Part shown: piece by piece, positions 35,922 to 45,162 of the stretch | Position numbering within the stretch: position 1 is the stretch's first letter | Layout: each line of letters begins with the position of its first letter | From: Peribacillus muralis | Lineage (GTDB): Bacteria > Bacillota > Bacilli > Bacillales > DSM-1321 | Assembly (NCBI RefSeq): GCF_001439925.1 | Contig: NZ_LMBV01000007.1 | Span: 138,561-202,560, forward strand | Direction: 5' to 3' | Length of the DNA: 64,000 nt | Notes under the pieces: model-generated | The model's database searches: none | What the model saw: only the letters and a program-made list of their open reading frames with translations | Told to the model about the DNA's origin: nothing | Position numbers and translations under genes: made by a program

Positions 35922-36742
35922 TTCAATTTCGTTATTGCAGTTTGCAGATCCATTGAGATTTCACGGATATCAGAATAAGGGGCTTGGATGCTCAATAACC
36001 TTTTCAGGATATGCACCGTTTCTTTTTCTAACGAAAGCTCTTCTGTCCAAGGAAGAGCTTTTTTGTCAGTGGGCGAATATGTTGTATAAAGAACAAATAG
36101 GAGTATTTCGCCCAAGTCATAAAAATCCTGCCGTTTCATTTCCAAAACAAGTTCATCTGGAGAATCTGCCGAAACGATACGTTTAGACAAACCAAAGTCT
36201 ATTAAAATCGGCTGAGTGTTTTGAAGTAAAATATTGGGTATCCGTAAATCTTGATGGAAGATGTCATGATCATGCAGGTAAGAAACTAACCGGACAAGCT
36301 CATTAAGAAAATGTAGGGACTCCATTTCAGTGAACGTTATATGCTTGTTGAAAATGTGTTCTTCCAAATTATCAGTTTCAATGAAATCCATCACAAAATA
36401 AACATGTCCATCATGCGAGAACTTTTCGTGGAATTTTGGGATGTTTTTATGGTTTAACAATCGTAAAATGGACATTTCATTTTCAAACTGCTGCAGCTCT
36501 TTTTTGCTGCGGCGTTTACTATTCCGGAGCTGCTTAATCACGATATTTTCATTCGTTTTCCAATCATTGCAAAGATAAACAATACCGTAGCTTCCTTTTC
36601 CGATTACAGCCATTACCTCATAACGGTTATTCAAAACCGTCCCTTTTTTTAAAGGACCATCCACAAAAATTTGATAAATCTTTCTAACAGAACGCAAAAT
36701 CGAAACTTCCCTCACCACTTTCATAGATTCTAAAACACACAC
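35918..36742 (-). CDS. Hanks-type Ser/Thr protein kinase, YbdM-like
   Basis: 274 residues on the minus strand (an inner ATG seven codons in is an alternative start). Kinase subdomains in order: Gly loop IGKGSYGIVYLC near residue 48, Lys in NIVIKQLR near 70, catalytic loop HDIFHQDLRIPNIL near 160 (Asp and Asn present; His-Gln-Asp variant of HRD), and IDFGLSKR near 182 with the Mg-binding DFG. No membrane segment or PASTA repeats, so it is a soluble kinase unlike PrkC. B. subtilis YbdM is the closest type I recognise. Targets unknown. Confidence 0.88.
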   Translation of the reverse strand: MCVLESMKVVREVSILRSVRKIYQIFVDGPLKKGTVLNNRYEVMAVIGKGSYGIVYLCNDWKTNENIVIKQLRNSKRRSKKELQQFENEMSILRLLNHKNIPKFHEKFSHDGHVYFVMDFIETDNLEEHIFNKHITFTEMESLHFLNELVRLVSYLHDHDIFHQDLRIPNILLQNTQPILIDFGLSKRIVSADSPDELVLEMKRQDFYDLGEILLFVLYTTYSPTDKKALPWTEELSLEKETVHILKRLLSIQAPYSDIREISMDLQTAITKLN

Positions 36743-36835
36743 AACTACTACAAATCAAATCATGGATAGTGTACCACTGAAATATGAAAAGGAGGTAATG
36801 AAAGAGACAGCAAAATAACGGAAATTATAAGCCTC

Positions 36836-37030
36836 CTAAAAAACCGCGAGTAAAATGGAGAGTAAACCTCCGAAATTGGCTATTAAACCGCTCAAACTCA
36901 CGAGTAAACCGCTCAAATTACGAGAGAACCTTCCTATTTAATCAAAAATTCGCTCAAATTAGAGTAGAGGAAACCAATTCGTGAGCAAAGTGTCTAAATT
37001 CACGAGTAATCTCCCGAATTAGTAGATTTT
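36836..37030. repeat. Degenerate 21-bp direct repeats
   Basis: Units of the type AAACCGCTCAAACTCACGAGT start at 36885 and 36906 (spacing 21), with decayed copies near 36841, 36948 and 36990 (CTCAAATT, TCACGAGTAA). The surrounding 36743-37150 stretch has no gene. It looks like a short intergenic tandem array, not a CRISPR: units abut with no spacers. Confidence 0.6.
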
Positions 37031-37150
37031 CAATTTAAAAATTCTAAAAACTTTTTCTTTAAATTTCATAATGTGAAATTGAAGAATTTTTAAAATTATT
37101 AAGTTTAATATAATAAACTCATAATAAAAGCGTAGGAGGTGAAAAAAATA

Positions 37151-37605
37151 ATGGGCGTGAGTTGAGTAATCGTTGTGGTTAATTCCCAACTCAAGTCATC
37201 ATAGTGAGCTGGATTGATGGGAAAGTCCTAATAGGCATCACTGTAAATTTATTTACTTCGGTTTCCTTCGATCACCCGCTTGCTTTAGTATCCGTTCATA
37301 AAGATGCAAAAGACTGTACTAGCATGAAAGCTAAATTTTTTACCATCAATATTTTGTCGGTTGAACAAGATTCCATTGCATGGAAATTTGCAGCAAGAAT
37401 GTTGGAAGTTGACTGCGATAACAAGGGGATATTGCCATAAATAAATGGAAGTGCTGCTTGGCTGGAGTGCTAACAATGGAAAGAGTATGACGCTGTTGAT
37501 TATGTACTATTCATCGATGAGATCCAGGAGATATACTCCGAATATTTGGAAGCGCTTACTTATTATCGAGCAGAAATGGGTTCTACAAAACAATATGTAA
37601 GTTAG
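37151..37605 (+). pseudogene. Flavin reductase (HpaC-like) pseudogene
   Basis: ATG 37151 behind GGAGGTG stops after a few codons. From 37204 one frame gives SWIDGKVLIGITVNLFTSVSFDHPLALVSVHK and FTINILSVEQDSIAWKFA, the FMN-binding pattern of HpaC-type flavin reductases. The same frame crosses TAA at 37438 and TAA at 37471 and continues with GSAAWLEC...YDAVDYVLFIDEIQEI and LTYYRAEMGS to TAG 37603, the usual C-terminal half. So no frameshift is needed in this part; two nonsense codons and a degraded 5' end inactivate it. It would have supplied reduced flavin to the monooxygenase that starts 11 bp later. Confidence 0.75.
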
Positions 37606-37615
37606 GGGAGAGTTT

Positions 37616-39097
37616 ATGGGGATTAAAACCGGCGAAGAATATATTAATAGAATTAAATCCAGAAAGCCAGATGTCTGGCTTGGTGGAAGAGTGGTTGAAG
37701 ATATCTATAATGAGCCCATTTTTAATCAGCCGATACAAGAAATTGCCAAGCTGTATGACATTCAACATGATCCGGAATATCAAGATGAAATCACCCACAT
37801 TTGCTATGAAACCGGAGAACGTGTTAACAATGCTTTCTTATTCCCGAAGACAGCGGGGGATTTGCAAAAAAGAAGTAAGTTATTTGAAGTGTATGCCAGG
37901 ATGACATATGGGCTAATGGGGAGAACGCCGGACTTTTTAAATGTCGTGGTCACTTCCATGGCACATAATTCCTGGTTCCTTGATAAATACAACAAAGATT
38001 GGTCTAAGAACATCCATGATTATTATACCTATATTCGTGATAATGATTTATTCTTAACGCATGCGATCATTAATCCTCAAAATGATCGAAGCAAGCAATC
38101 TCATGAACAAAAAGAAACATATACCCATTTAGGTACAGTTGAGGAAACAGAAGAAGGTATACTGGTTCGCGGTGCAAAAATGTTAGCCACCCTTGCACCT
38201 ATTACAGATGAGGTGATTATCTATTCTTTCCCAGGTTTCACACCAGGGGATGAACGTCACGCGGTGGCATTTGCACTGCCGATTGATACGCCTGGACTGC
38301 GCATAATCTGCAGGGAACCAATGCAAGACGGAACACGCTCAATGTTTGACCACCCACTTGCCTCTCGCTATGAGGAAATGGATGCAATGCTTGTATTTAA
38401 TGATGTACTGGTTCCTTGGAATCGCGTCTTCCTTTACAACAATGTAGAGGCGGCAAACCGCTTGTATCCAATGACTGGGATCGCTGAACAGCCTGCTCAC
38501 CAATCAGGAGTGCGTGGATATATTAAACTGGCATTTGCCGTTGAAGTTGCTTGTAAAGTGGCAGACTCTATTGGAGTTGATGGATTCCTGCATGTACAGC
38601 GTGATCTGGGTGAACTTGTTCAATCCGTCGAAGTCATCCGTTCACTGCTTCGGGTAGCGGAATATGAGTACACGATTAATGACTACGGTGAGGCCCGGCC
38701 AAATCCTGAGGCTTTGGAAACGATTCGCGGCTTCCTTCCCGAAATGTATCCCCGTGCCATAGAGGTTATCCAGACCATTGGGGCTGGTGGCCTGTTGATG
38801 TCTCCGACAGGGGCAGATTTTGATAATCCGGAATTGCGCAGGGATATTGATAAATATTATGGAGGACGCAGCGGAGTGTCAGCCCAAGATCGGGTAAGGG
38901 TGTTTAAACTTGCTTGGGACTTATGCGGTGAAGCATTTGGGCAGCGCCTTCTTCAATACGAGCGTTATTATACGGGTGATCCGGTTCGGAAAAGAGCCAT
39001 TTTTTATAATAAATATAAGAAACACAAGACCTTTACCATGGTCGATGAAGTGCTTAACAAACCGATTCAAGTAGCCATCGATGTGGTTAAACATTAA
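37616..39097 (+). CDS. FAD-dependent anthranilate 3-monooxygenase-type hydroxylase (HpaB family)
   Basis: 493 residues, full length for the 4-hydroxyphenylacetate 3-monooxygenase oxygenase family: [19 protein letters not shown] near residue 9, [12 protein letters not shown] near 105, [11 protein letters not shown] near 265, and the acyl-CoA-dehydrogenase-like C-terminal half with [20 protein letters not shown] near 390. It uses reduced flavin from a separate reductase. The following genes degrade 3-hydroxyanthranilate, so its substrate is probably anthranilate, as for the Geobacillus enzyme of EC 1.14.14.8. The HpaB fold is certain, the substrate inferred. Confidence 0.85.
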   Translation: MGIKTGEEYINRIKSRKPDVWLGGRVVEDIYNEPIFNQPIQEIAKLYDIQHDPEYQDEITHICYETGERVNNAFLFPKTAGDLQKRSKLFEVYARMTYGLMGRTPDFLNVVVTSMAHNSWFLDKYNKDWSKNIHDYYTYIRDNDLFLTHAIINPQNDRSKQSHEQKETYTHLGTVEETEEGILVRGAKMLATLAPITDEVIIYSFPGFTPGDERHAVAFALPIDTPGLRIICREPMQDGTRSMFDHPLASRYEEMDAMLVFNDVLVPWNRVFLYNNVEAANRLYPMTGIAEQPAHQSGVRGYIKLAFAVEVACKVADSIGVDGFLHVQRDLGELVQSVEVIRSLLRVAEYEYTINDYGEARPNPEALETIRGFLPEMYPRAIEVIQTIGAGGLLMSPTGADFDNPELRRDIDKYYGGRSGVSAQDRVRVFKLAWDLCGEAFGQRLLQYERYYTGDPVRKRAIFYNKYKKHKTFTMVDEVLNKPIQVAIDVVKH

Positions 39098-39117
39098 TTT
39101 TAATAGTTGAATAGGGA

Positions 39118-39127
39118 GGGGGGGGGG
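39118..39127 (+). repeat. Homopolymer of ten G inside the IclR gene's binding-site region
   Basis: GGGAGG runs into ten consecutive G, 6 bases before ATG 39134. Such tracts can slip during replication and change the site-to-start distance. Confidence 0.7.
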
Positions 39128-39133
39128 ACCGTC

Positions 39134-39883
39134 ATGATTTCGTCGGTTGAGAAGGTAATAAAGATACTGGATCTATTCACTAATGAAGAACCCTCACTTG
39201 GAAATAAGGAAATAGCTGAAAAATTGAATATGAGTCCAAGCTCTTCTCATCATCTTGTGAAAACGATGTGCAAGGATGGAATGCTGATCCAAGGAAAAGA
39301 TCGAAAGTACCGGCTCGGATGGAAGTTACTTGAGTGGGGCAGTAAAGTCATGTATCAACAGGATATTCATTATGAGGCAGGTCCAATTATCAGTAACCTT
39401 GTCCTGCAATTTAGAGGAAATTCTCACATTGGCATGTTTCACGAAGGCGAAGTCAGGTTTGTGATGAAAATGTCGTCCCCTCATGCTGAGCATATGACCA
39501 CATATATAGGAGCAAGAAGACCAGCTCATTGTACGAGCAGTGGGAAAGTATTACTTGCCTTTAATCCATCCTTTATTCAGCCTACGCTTGCGAAAGGGCT
39601 ATTGAAGCACTCAACTAATACGATTACTTGCATCGATCAATTCAATGAAGAGTTAAAGGCCGTACGTAAGCAGGGATTTGCGATTAGTGATGATGAAAAT
39701 GATTTTGGGTTATATGGAGTTGCTGCACCCATTAAATCCTACAATGGCCAAGTAATTGCAGCCCTTAACCTTGTCGGGGATCGAAATTATATGATTGGAA
39801 AAGAAAAAGCAAGAATTATTCAGTCGGTGATTCGTTCGGCACAAATGATTTCAAAACAGGTTGGTTATATGTCGATAATGTAA
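39134..39883 (+). CDS. IclR-family regulator within the anthranilate operon
   Basis: 249 residues from ATG 39134; a TTG at 39107 would read through the poly-G and is less likely. Winged helix-turn-helix at ~1-60 (LGNKEIAEKLNMSPSSSHHLV) and IclR effector domain with GARRPAHCTSSGKVLLAF near 138 and AISDDENDFGLYGVAAPIKS near 185. It sits between the hydroxylase and dioxygenase genes and most likely controls the operon in response to an aromatic intermediate. Confidence 0.88.
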   Translation: MISSVEKVIKILDLFTNEEPSLGNKEIAEKLNMSPSSSHHLVKTMCKDGMLIQGKDRKYRLGWKLLEWGSKVMYQQDIHYEAGPIISNLVLQFRGNSHIGMFHEGEVRFVMKMSSPHAEHMTTYIGARRPAHCTSSGKVLLAFNPSFIQPTLAKGLLKHSTNTITCIDQFNEELKAVRKQGFAISDDENDFGLYGVAAPIKSYNGQVIAALNLVGDRNYMIGKEKARIIQSVIRSAQMISKQVGYMSIM

Positions 39884-39923
39884 ATTTTCAAAATATTAAG
39901 AAAAAATAGGAGGTAATTTACTT

Positions 39924-40484
39924 ATGAAGGAAGTTGCTCAATCTTTAAAATTACAGGCTAGGTCATTAAACCTATTGAAAGTAATTGAGGACAATAAAAA
40001 TTTATTGAAGCCGCCGGTCAATAACAAAGTGCTTTGGGAAGATTCCGAATTTATTGTGATGCTTTTGGGTGGCCCGAATTATCGGCGGGACTTTCATGTC
40101 GATCCTTCTGACGAGTTGTTTTATCAGATAAAAGGCTCGTGCTATGTAGAATGCATCAATCAAAACGGTGAGCGTGAAGTAGTGGAGGTAAAAGAGGGGG
40201 AATTGTTCATGCTGCCAGCTGATGTACCGCATTCCCCTCACCGTGTATCGGATACTTACGGCATTGTGGTAGAACGTAAGCGCGCAAAAGGTGAGCTGGA
40301 AGATTTTGTTTGGTTCTGCGGGAATTGTAACCATGAGATGCACAAAGTTACGGTCCAATTGACCAATATTGAAGTTCAGGTGAAGGAAGCCATTGAAGCT
40401 TTCAACGGTAGTGAGGAATTGCGCACTTGTAGTGAATGCAGTCATGTCATGTCAGAGAACGTTGAGGCTTGGAAATGCGAATAG
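39924..40484 (+). CDS. nbaC: 3-hydroxyanthranilate 3,4-dioxygenase
   Basis: 186 residues, ATG behind TAGGAGG. Cupin fold with Fe(II) ligands in FHVDPSDELFYQIKGSC near residue 52 (His, Glu) and DVPHSPHR near 100 (His); the C-terminal CGNCNHEM ... CSECSHVM is the rubredoxin-like iron site of bacterial enzymes. It opens the ring of 3-hydroxyanthranilate to 2-amino-3-carboxymuconate semialdehyde. Its 3' end overlaps the decarboxylase start by 10 bases. Confidence 0.93.
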   Translation: MKEVAQSLKLQARSLNLLKVIEDNKNLLKPPVNNKVLWEDSEFIVMLLGGPNYRRDFHVDPSDELFYQIKGSCYVECINQNGEREVVEVKEGELFMLPADVPHSPHRVSDTYGIVVERKRAKGELEDFVWFCGNCNHEMHKVTVQLTNIEVQVKEAIEAFNGSEELRTCSECSHVMSENVEAWKCE

Positions 40485-41515
40485 ATTTTCATACACATAT
40501 TCTACCGTTGGATCTGCCAGACTTAACGGATGAATGTGGACAGGGTCGCTGGCCGGTACTAGATCAGAAATGTTCTTGTGGAGCGGATATCATGGTAAGC
40601 GGAAAGCTGTTCAGGAAAGTGACTGACCAAGTATGGGACGCTGAAAAACGCATTCAGGATATGGATGCGGAAGGGGTCGATATGCAGGTGCTCTCACCGG
40701 TGCCAGTGACATTTTCATACTGGGCGCCAATCGACCAGGCGCTATACATGTCCAAATTCCAGAATGATTTCATTGCTGAGACTGTGAACAGGCATCCTGA
40801 TAGGTTCATCGGTCTTGGTACCGTACCTCTTCAGGATATGGAAGTGGCGATAGGCGAAATGGAACGCTGTAAATTTGACCTTGGCCTGGCGGGGATCGAA
40901 ATCGGTACGAACGTAAACGGAGAGAACCTGGATTCACCTGTTCTATTGGAATTCTTCCAGTTGGCTGAAAAATGGAATGTCCCACTGTTTATACACCCAT
41001 GGGAGTCAATGGCAAAAGACCGCACGGAACGTCATAACCTCATGTATACAATAGCGATGCCGAGTGAAACGGCATTGGCAGCAGCAAGTATTGCATGGAG
41101 TGGCGTCATGGAAAGATTTCCAAACCTGAAAATCTGTTTTGCACATGGAGGTGGCTCATTTCCATATATTTTACCGCGCATCGATCAGGGATGGAAAGTA
41201 TGGCCTGAATTAAGGAAAACATCAATGCCACCAAGCTATTATGCACAAAAGTTTTATTTCGATTCCCTGAACTATGATACCCGTAATATTCAGCATTTGA
41301 TTGACCGTTTTGGCTATAAGAAAGTGCTGATGGGATCCGACTATCCATTTTTATTGAGAGAAAAGCCTCCAGGTAAAGTGATTGATGACACTCTAAATCT
41401 ATCAGATGAAGTGAAAGTGAATCTTTTAGGGGGAAATGCATTGAGGTTTTTAAATTTGGAATCTCGAGAGGAGAAGCATGGAAAAACAGATAAAAGCACC
41501 AGAACAAATCCTTGA
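40475..41515 (+). CDS. nbaD: 2-Amino-3-carboxymuconate-6-semialdehyde decarboxylase (ACMSD)
   Basis: 346 residues from ATG 40475, inside the end of the dioxygenase gene; TTG 40469 is less likely. Amidohydrolase fold: zinc ligands in MRIDFHTHILP (two His at the start), FIHPWESM near 175, FAHGGGSFPY near 225, and Asp in LMGSDYPF near 290. It removes CO2 from the ring-opened product to give 2-aminomuconate semialdehyde. Coupled by overlaps on both sides. Confidence 0.93.
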   Translation: MRIDFHTHILPLDLPDLTDECGQGRWPVLDQKCSCGADIMVSGKLFRKVTDQVWDAEKRIQDMDAEGVDMQVLSPVPVTFSYWAPIDQALYMSKFQNDFIAETVNRHPDRFIGLGTVPLQDMEVAIGEMERCKFDLGLAGIEIGTNVNGENLDSPVLLEFFQLAEKWNVPLFIHPWESMAKDRTERHNLMYTIAMPSETALAAASIAWSGVMERFPNLKICFAHGGGSFPYILPRIDQGWKVWPELRKTSMPPSYYAQKFYFDSLNYDTRNIQHLIDRFGYKKVLMGSDYPFLLREKPPGKVIDDTLNLSDEVKVNLLGGNALRFLNLESREEKHGKTDKSTRTNP

Positions 41516-41939
41516 AGAACTTGGAATCAAGCTTGAACCGCCAAGGAAAGCGGTCGGCAACTATGTCAGCCACGTCCGGGTGGGAAATTTGATTTTTACA
41601 TCCGGACAAGGTGTTGATGAGTATCACGGCAAGCTGGGCATAGAGCTGACGGAAGAAGAGGGGTACCAGGCAGCGAGGCAGTCCATGATTAATCTTCTGC
41701 GGGTGCTGAAGGAAGAGCTTGGAGAATTATCCAAAGTGAAAAAGGTAATCAAAATTCTCGGAATGGTTAATTCAGCGGAAAATTTCACAGGCCAGCCGAA
41801 AGTATTGAATGGCGCGTCAGACCTGCTTGTTGCCGTATTCGGAGAGAGGGGTAGACATGCTCGGTCAGCAGTGGGAATGGCCCAGCTTCCGAATAATACG
41901 GCAATTGAAATTGAAATGATCGTGGAAATACAAGATTGA
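41478..41939 (+). CDS. RidA-family 2-aminomuconate deaminase
   Basis: 153 residues, ATG behind GAGGAG and inside the last 38 bases of the ACMSD gene. RidA/YjgF fold with VRVGNLIFTSGQG near residue 33 and a C-terminal AVGMAQLPNNTAIEIEMIVEI; the conserved Arg (GRHARSAVG) is present. In the nitrobenzoate pathway of Pseudomonas a RidA-type protein deaminates 2-aminomuconate, and the position here fits that role. Confidence 0.85.
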   Translation: MEKQIKAPEQILEELGIKLEPPRKAVGNYVSHVRVGNLIFTSGQGVDEYHGKLGIELTEEEGYQAARQSMINLLRVLKEELGELSKVKKVIKILGMVNSAENFTGQPKVLNGASDLLVAVFGERGRHARSAVGMAQLPNNTAIEIEMIVEIQD

Positions 41940-41985
41940 GGCACTTGTCTAAGCCAATACCTCAATAAAGGGAGAGGGATGTTTC

Positions 41986-43461
41986 ATGCAAGCAGCAAAA
42001 GATAGTAAATATACAGCTAAATCTATAGATTGCCGGCACTTTATTAACGGGGAATTCCTGAATCCAAATCAATCCAAGACTTTTGATAATATCAATCCCG
42101 CAATGGAAGAAAAACTTGGATGGGTTGCAGAAGGTGGAAAAGAGGAGGTGAATCTGGCTGTTTCTGCAGCAAGGCATGCACTTAAAGGTCCTTGGAAATC
42201 TTTTAGCGATAGTGAACGCTCTAAGGTTTTAAGGAGAATTGGCGATCTCATTTTGGAAAAGAAAGAAGAACTGACAATTTTGGAAACACTTGATACAGGG
42301 AAACCATACAGCCTTGCACTGGAAATGGATATCAAGCGTTCAGCTCACAATTTCCACTTTTTTGCGGACTATATCACTACACTTGGTAATGAATCTTTCA
42401 ATCAGGATAATATTGCCCTTCATTATTCGATTAGGCGGCCTGTAGGTGTTGTTGGAATGATTAATCCGTGGAATTTACCTTTACTATTGTTGACATGGAA
42501 ATTGGCACCATGCCTGGCAGCTGGCAATACAGCGGTTCTGAAACCAGCTGAACTGACACCGATGACAGCCACTAAGTTAATGGAGATATGTAAGGAAGCA
42601 GGGGTTCCTGATGGCGTTGTCAACCTTGTTCATGGATTTGGTGTAAATTCAGCCGGAGCTGCTCTAAGCGAACATCCGGACGTCGATGCGATAACTTTCA
42701 CTGGAGAAACTAAAACGGGAACGGCGATTATGAAAGCTGCCGCACCTACGTTGAAAAAAATCTCTTTTGAACTGGGCGGGAAAAATCCGAATATTGTGTT
42801 TGCAGACTCGAATCTTGATGAAGTAATCGAAACGACATTGAAATCCAGCTTCATGAACCAAGGTGAAGTTTGTTTATGTGGTTCACGAATTTATGTTCAA
42901 CATGGATTGTATGACGAATTCCTTGAAAAGCTGGCTTTACGAACAAAAAAATTAAAAGTTGGCGATCCGTTTGATTCCGAAACGGAGGTAGGGGCTGTAA
43001 TAGGAAAAGAACATTATAAAAAAGTGATGAGTTACATTGATTTGGCGAAAGAAGAAGGAGCAAGAATAGTAACGGGTGGAAGAAGAGCCGGACAGTTTGA
43101 AAAAGGCTTTTACATTGAACCGACTATCATTGCCGGGGTTACGCGTGAATCCCGTTGTGTACGGGAAGAAATTTTTGGTCCTGTAGTAACGGTCATGCCT
43201 TTCGAAACGGAAGAAGAAGTACTAGATCATGCGAATGACACTCATTACGGACTGGGGGCAACGATCTGGACCAATGATTTAAGGAGAGCGCATCGTGTCG
43301 CTTCTAAAATAGAAGCGGGCATTATCTGGGTGAATACGTGGTATTTGCGTGATTTGCGTACACCTTTTGGTGGTATGAAGCACAGTGGCATCGGCCGTGA
43401 AGGAGGATCGCATAGTTTCGAATTTTACAGTGAATTGTCTAACGTCACGATTAAATTATAA
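41986..43461 (+). CDS. 2-Aminomuconate-6-semialdehyde dehydrogenase
   Basis: 491 residues, ATG behind GGGAGAGGG. Aldehyde dehydrogenase superfamily: NPWNLPLLLLTWKLAPCLA near residue 160, Glu in SFELGGKNPNIVF near 263, catalytic Cys in NQGEVCLCGSR near 296 and EEIFGPVVTV near 392. NAD+-dependent oxidation of 2-aminomuconate (or 2-hydroxymuconate) semialdehyde. Substrate assigned by operon context. Confidence 0.9.
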   Translation: MQAAKDSKYTAKSIDCRHFINGEFLNPNQSKTFDNINPAMEEKLGWVAEGGKEEVNLAVSAARHALKGPWKSFSDSERSKVLRRIGDLILEKKEELTILETLDTGKPYSLALEMDIKRSAHNFHFFADYITTLGNESFNQDNIALHYSIRRPVGVVGMINPWNLPLLLLTWKLAPCLAAGNTAVLKPAELTPMTATKLMEICKEAGVPDGVVNLVHGFGVNSAGAALSEHPDVDAITFTGETKTGTAIMKAAAPTLKKISFELGGKNPNIVFADSNLDEVIETTLKSSFMNQGEVCLCGSRIYVQHGLYDEFLEKLALRTKKLKVGDPFDSETEVGAVIGKEHYKKVMSYIDLAKEEGARIVTGGRRAGQFEKGFYIEPTIIAGVTRESRCVREEIFGPVVTVMPFETEEEVLDHANDTHYGLGATIWTNDLRRAHRVASKIEAGIIWVNTWYLRDLRTPFGGMKHSGIGREGGSHSFEFYSELSNVTIKL

Positions 43462-43478
43462 GGACGGAGGAAAGAATC

Positions 43479-44261
43479 GTGAACACTAGTTTAATAGAAT
43501 GGTCTTCCAGGTTTTTGGAAGCGGAAAAAACAAGAATTGGAATAGCGGCCCCCACCAGTGTAATGCCGGATTTGGATGTGGAAAATGCCTACCGGATTCA
43601 GCTTGAAACGATTCGAAGGAAAATCCAATCTGGTCATGAAGTATCAGGCAAGAAAATAGGCCTGACTTCTAGAGCCATGCAGGAGGTTCTGGGAGTGAAT
43701 GAACCAGATTACGGACATTTACTTGATGTGATGAGGGTGGACAATACTGGCTGCATTTCCTGTTCACGGTTGCTTCAACCGAAAGTGGAGGCAGAAGTAG
43801 CTTTTATTTTAAAGCAAGATCTGCATGGTCCCAACATTACGGTTAATGATGTAATTGATGCCACGGACTATGTGGTTGCAGCAATCGAAGTGGTTGATAG
43901 CCGGGTGATGGACTGGAAGATAAAACTTGCGGACACTGTGGCGGATAATGCCTCATCAGGTTTATATATTTTGGGGGATCGCAAAATCAAATTACGTGAT
44001 ATCGACCTCCCTTCCGTCCATATGAGTTTATATAAAAATGGTGATTTCATGAACGAAGGAACAGGTGAGGCAGTATTGGGAAATCCAGCAGCATGTGTAG
44101 CTTGGCTTGCCAATAAACTGCATGCGTTTAAGGGTACATTGAATGCAGGTGAAGTCATACTATCAGGTGCATTATCCGCTGCAACTGAAGCGAATCCGGG
44201 TGACCATTTTTCTGCTGACTTTGGAGAAAAACTTGGAATAGTCTCGGTTAATTTTGAGTGA
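43479..44261 (+). CDS. 2-Oxopent-4-enoate hydratase
   Basis: 260 residues, GTG/ATG region behind GGACGGAGG. Fumarylacetoacetase-related hydratase/decarboxylase family: [20 protein letters not shown] near residue 55, [11 protein letters not shown] near 103, and [20 protein letters not shown] near 137 as in MhpD/DmpE. It adds water to 2-hydroxypenta-2,4-dienoate to form 4-hydroxy-2-oxovalerate. A second family member at 46210 is the likely decarboxylase. Confidence 0.87.
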   Translation: MNTSLIEWSSRFLEAEKTRIGIAAPTSVMPDLDVENAYRIQLETIRRKIQSGHEVSGKKIGLTSRAMQEVLGVNEPDYGHLLDVMRVDNTGCISCSRLLQPKVEAEVAFILKQDLHGPNITVNDVIDATDYVVAAIEVVDSRVMDWKIKLADTVADNASSGLYILGDRKIKLRDIDLPSVHMSLYKNGDFMNEGTGEAVLGNPAACVAWLANKLHAFKGTLNAGEVILSGALSAATEANPGDHFSADFGEKLGIVSVNFE

Positions 44262-44277
44262 AAGGAGCTCAAGCGAC

Positions 44278-45162
44278 ATGAAAAAGCTAAAAGTAGGCAT
44301 TATCGGATCAGGGAATATCGGGACGGACTTAATAATGAAAATCCATCGGTCGGATGTTCTCGAAATGTCGGTAATGATTGGTATTGATAAGGAATCAGAA
44401 GGTTTAATGAGGGCTAGAGCGCACGGACATCATATCATTGCAAATGGCCTGGATGGATTTTTGGAAAAGCCGGAGCTTGCAGACATTTTGTTTGATGCCA
44501 CCTCCGCGAAGGCTCACGTGATGTTTCACTATGAAGCTCTGAAAAAGTTGAACAAAAGGGTCATAGACTTAACTCCGGCCGCGATCGCACCCTTTGTTGT
44601 TCCTTCTGTCAATTTACAGAACAATATGGATGAAATGGAAGTTAATATGATTACGTGCGGCGGTCAGGCGACAATCCCAATAGTTCATGCGATCAGTCAA
44701 GTGGCCCAGGTCGAGTATGCCGAAATAATCGCGACCATTTCCAGCAAGAGTGCCGGTCCCGGAACTCGGGCTAATATTGATGAGTTCACCCAAACGACGG
44801 CAAGGGCACTAGAGCAGGTAGGTGGAGCGAAAAAAGGAAAAGCTATCATTCTGCTAAATCCGGCCGAACCGCCACTTATTATGAGGGATACGATTCATTG
44901 TCTGCTTCAATCGGATTCTTTTGATGTGAAAGCGATAAAATCGTCCATTAATAAGATGGTGGAAAAAGTATCTGAATATGTGCCTGGCTATCGTCTGAAG
45001 ACAGAGCCGATAATTGACGCGAAACAAATAACCGTATTTCTTGAAGTGAAAGGGTTAGGAGATTTTCTCCCGGTATATGCAGGTAATTTGGATATAATGA
45101 CGGCTTCGGCTGTAAAAGTGGGGGAAGAAATCGCTAAAAGCCAATTGGAATATTATGTTTGA
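44278..45162 (+). CDS. Acetaldehyde dehydrogenase (acylating)
   Basis: 294 residues from ATG 44278 with AAAGGAG at the preceding stop codon. N-terminal Rossmann motif [17 protein letters not shown], catalytic Cys in [16 protein letters not shown] near 126, and [17 protein letters not shown] near 157. Family MhpF/DmpF. It oxidises acetaldehyde to acetyl-CoA and normally forms a channelled complex with the aldolase encoded next, whose start overlaps it by 8 bases. Confidence 0.93.
   Translation: MKKLKVGIIGSGNIGTDLIMKIHRSDVLEMSVMIGIDKESEGLMRARAHGHHIIANGLDGFLEKPELADILFDATSAKAHVMFHYEALKKLNKRVIDLTPAAIAPFVVPSVNLQNNMDEMEVNMITCGGQATIPIVHAISQVAQVEYAEIIATISSKSAGPGTRANIDEFTQTTARALEQVGGAKKGKAIILLNPAEPPLIMRDTIHCLLQSDSFDVKAIKSSINKMVEKVSEYVPGYRLKTEPIIDAKQITVFLEVKGLGDFLPVYAGNLDIMTASAVKVGEEIAKSQLEYYV

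Noticed and set aside
36836-37030. CRISPR array
   Set aside because: Repeat units abut without unique spacers, vary in sequence, and no cas genes are present.
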